The position numbers and the translations under genes are program-made. From Owenia fusiformis (lineage: Eukaryota > Annelida > Polychaeta > Sabellida > Oweniidae): a stretch of DNA of 45,500 bases. The notes beneath the pieces are model-generated. The model was not told the DNA's origin and ran no database searches. It saw only the letters and a program-made list of their open reading frames with translations. The stretch is from NCBI GenBank assembly GCA_903813345.2, contig CAIIXF020000002.1:35298109-35343608 (forward strand). Reading direction: 5' to 3'. Positions 44,628 to 45,500 of this stretch are shown piece by piece. Within the stretch, counting starts at the first letter, position 1. Each line of letters starts with the position of its first letter.

Positions 44628-45500
44628 TACAGATCAATATCAAATAGGCTAAGCTGCCTGTCTAAAGTCTTTGAAAAAGTAGTATTTAACAAAATGTTTA
44701 AATTTCTTGTTGACCATAATTTACTTTACAACTTGCAAAGTGGCTTTATTCCTGGCCACAGTACTCAATATCAGCTCTTAAGAATTATAGATGATATTGC
44801 CAATTATATTGACCATGGGGAAAATGTGAAAGGAATATTTTTAGACATTTCGGCCGCTTTTGACTCGATGCCACATAAACTTATATTGAACAAACTTCCA
44901 AGCTATGGTTTTGGACCAAACATATGCACTTTCTTTGACTCATATCTAAAGAATAGACAGGTAAGAGTGGTTATTGACGGACACGAATCAAATTGGTCAA
45001 ATGAAAACTACATAAATACAGGAGTTCCCCAGGGATCTATTTTAGGACCCCTCTTGTTCCTTTTATACATAAACGACCTTACCGATGAAACTAACAACAA
45101 ATGTTTCCTTTTTGCTGATGACTCCTCTATTTTCTGCTCGTACAACTCCACTAATAATATTGAAAAAATGGCAGCCTTGCAATCTGATTTGAATGCTGTT
45201 CACAACTGGTCAGCAAGATGGCACATGCAATTTAAAGCAACCAAAAGCAAGGAACTAACATTTTACAATCCTTCTAAATCCGAAATTTTGACCCCCGACT
45301 TGTATCTTGGTGATGAACCAATACCAAAAGTTAAAACACATAAACACTTGGGACTGGTCCTAGATCAAACCTTATCATTTACACCACACATTAATCAAAT
45401 GATAAGCAAAATAGACAAACTTTTAAATCCGTTAAAGGCATTAGCCCCTAAATTAAGAGGGAAAGATCTAAAATTGATGTTTTCTTCATTTATTATGCCA
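44628..45500 (+). CDS. Non-LTR retrotransposon reverse transcriptase, partial
   Basis: An open frame of 291 codons runs off the window end without a stop. It starts in the first RT motif (YRSISNRLSCLSKVFEK, where the family has YRPIS). It then has GFIPGHST (residues 39-46), the first catalytic motif FLDISAAFDS with D73, TGVPQGSILGPLLF (131-144), and the active-site FADD with D164 and D165. LGLVLD (241-246) follows as the thumb-proximal motif. The pattern is that of jockey/CR1-like non-LTR elements, but the clade is not certain. A stop at 44607-44609 and the lack of endonuclease sequence upstream indicate a 5'-truncated copy. The visible part is otherwise intact, suggesting recent insertion. 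Confidence 0.85.

Overview
This window looks like nuclear DNA from an invertebrate animal. It is AT-rich, gene-poor, full of mini-satellites and small DNA transposons, and its coding sequence comes as short exons bounded by canonical splice sites. The mix of Tc1/mariner relatives, TTA- and TTAA-flanked MITEs, a non-LTR retrotransposon and long minisatellites would suit a mollusc or another lophotrochozoan, but nothing here fixes the taxon and this is inference.

The right half (20.3-41.2 kb) holds the main result. Ten homologous exons lie head to tail on the minus strand, each about 390-490 bp. Every one begins at an AG splice acceptor in the same phase (phase 1, completing a Gly codon), then has a variable 25-65 residue lead, then one conserved four-finger zinc-binding domain, then its own stop codon. 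None has a convincing start of its own. The simplest reading is a set of alternative 3'-terminal exons of a single gene whose shared 5' exons lie beyond the right edge of the window. This is the architecture known from insect lola-type genes, where one constant region is spliced to one of many zinc-finger tails. The finger domain is atypical: finger 3 has Asp in place of the last His in all ten copies, and finger 1 has either a C-x2-C or an adjacent C-C knuckle. The copy farthest downstream (20.3-21.3 kb) is split by an extra intron that carries a small palindromic element.

The left part (1-20 kb) contains no gene I can name. It holds a LINE 3' remnant (3.57-3.90 kb), a 22-bp minisatellite (4.84-5.45 kb), a TTA-flanked MITE (11.7-12.06 kb), a mariner-type element with very long inverted repeats (12.36-13.40 kb), a candidate signal-peptide exon on the minus strand (14.6 kb), a near-1-kb palindrome (15.84-16.80 kb) and a 2-kb array of a 26-bp repeat (17.97-19.99 kb).

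The introns between the zinc-finger exons contain further mariner-type elements (22.2-22.7, 24.6-25.6, 30.3-31.35 and 36.2-37.05 kb), 61-bp, 52-bp and 68-bp tandem arrays, and small MITEs. To the right of the array lie a 2.7-kb inverted-repeat transposon (41.4-44.1 kb) and the reverse transcriptase of a non-LTR element running off the window end.
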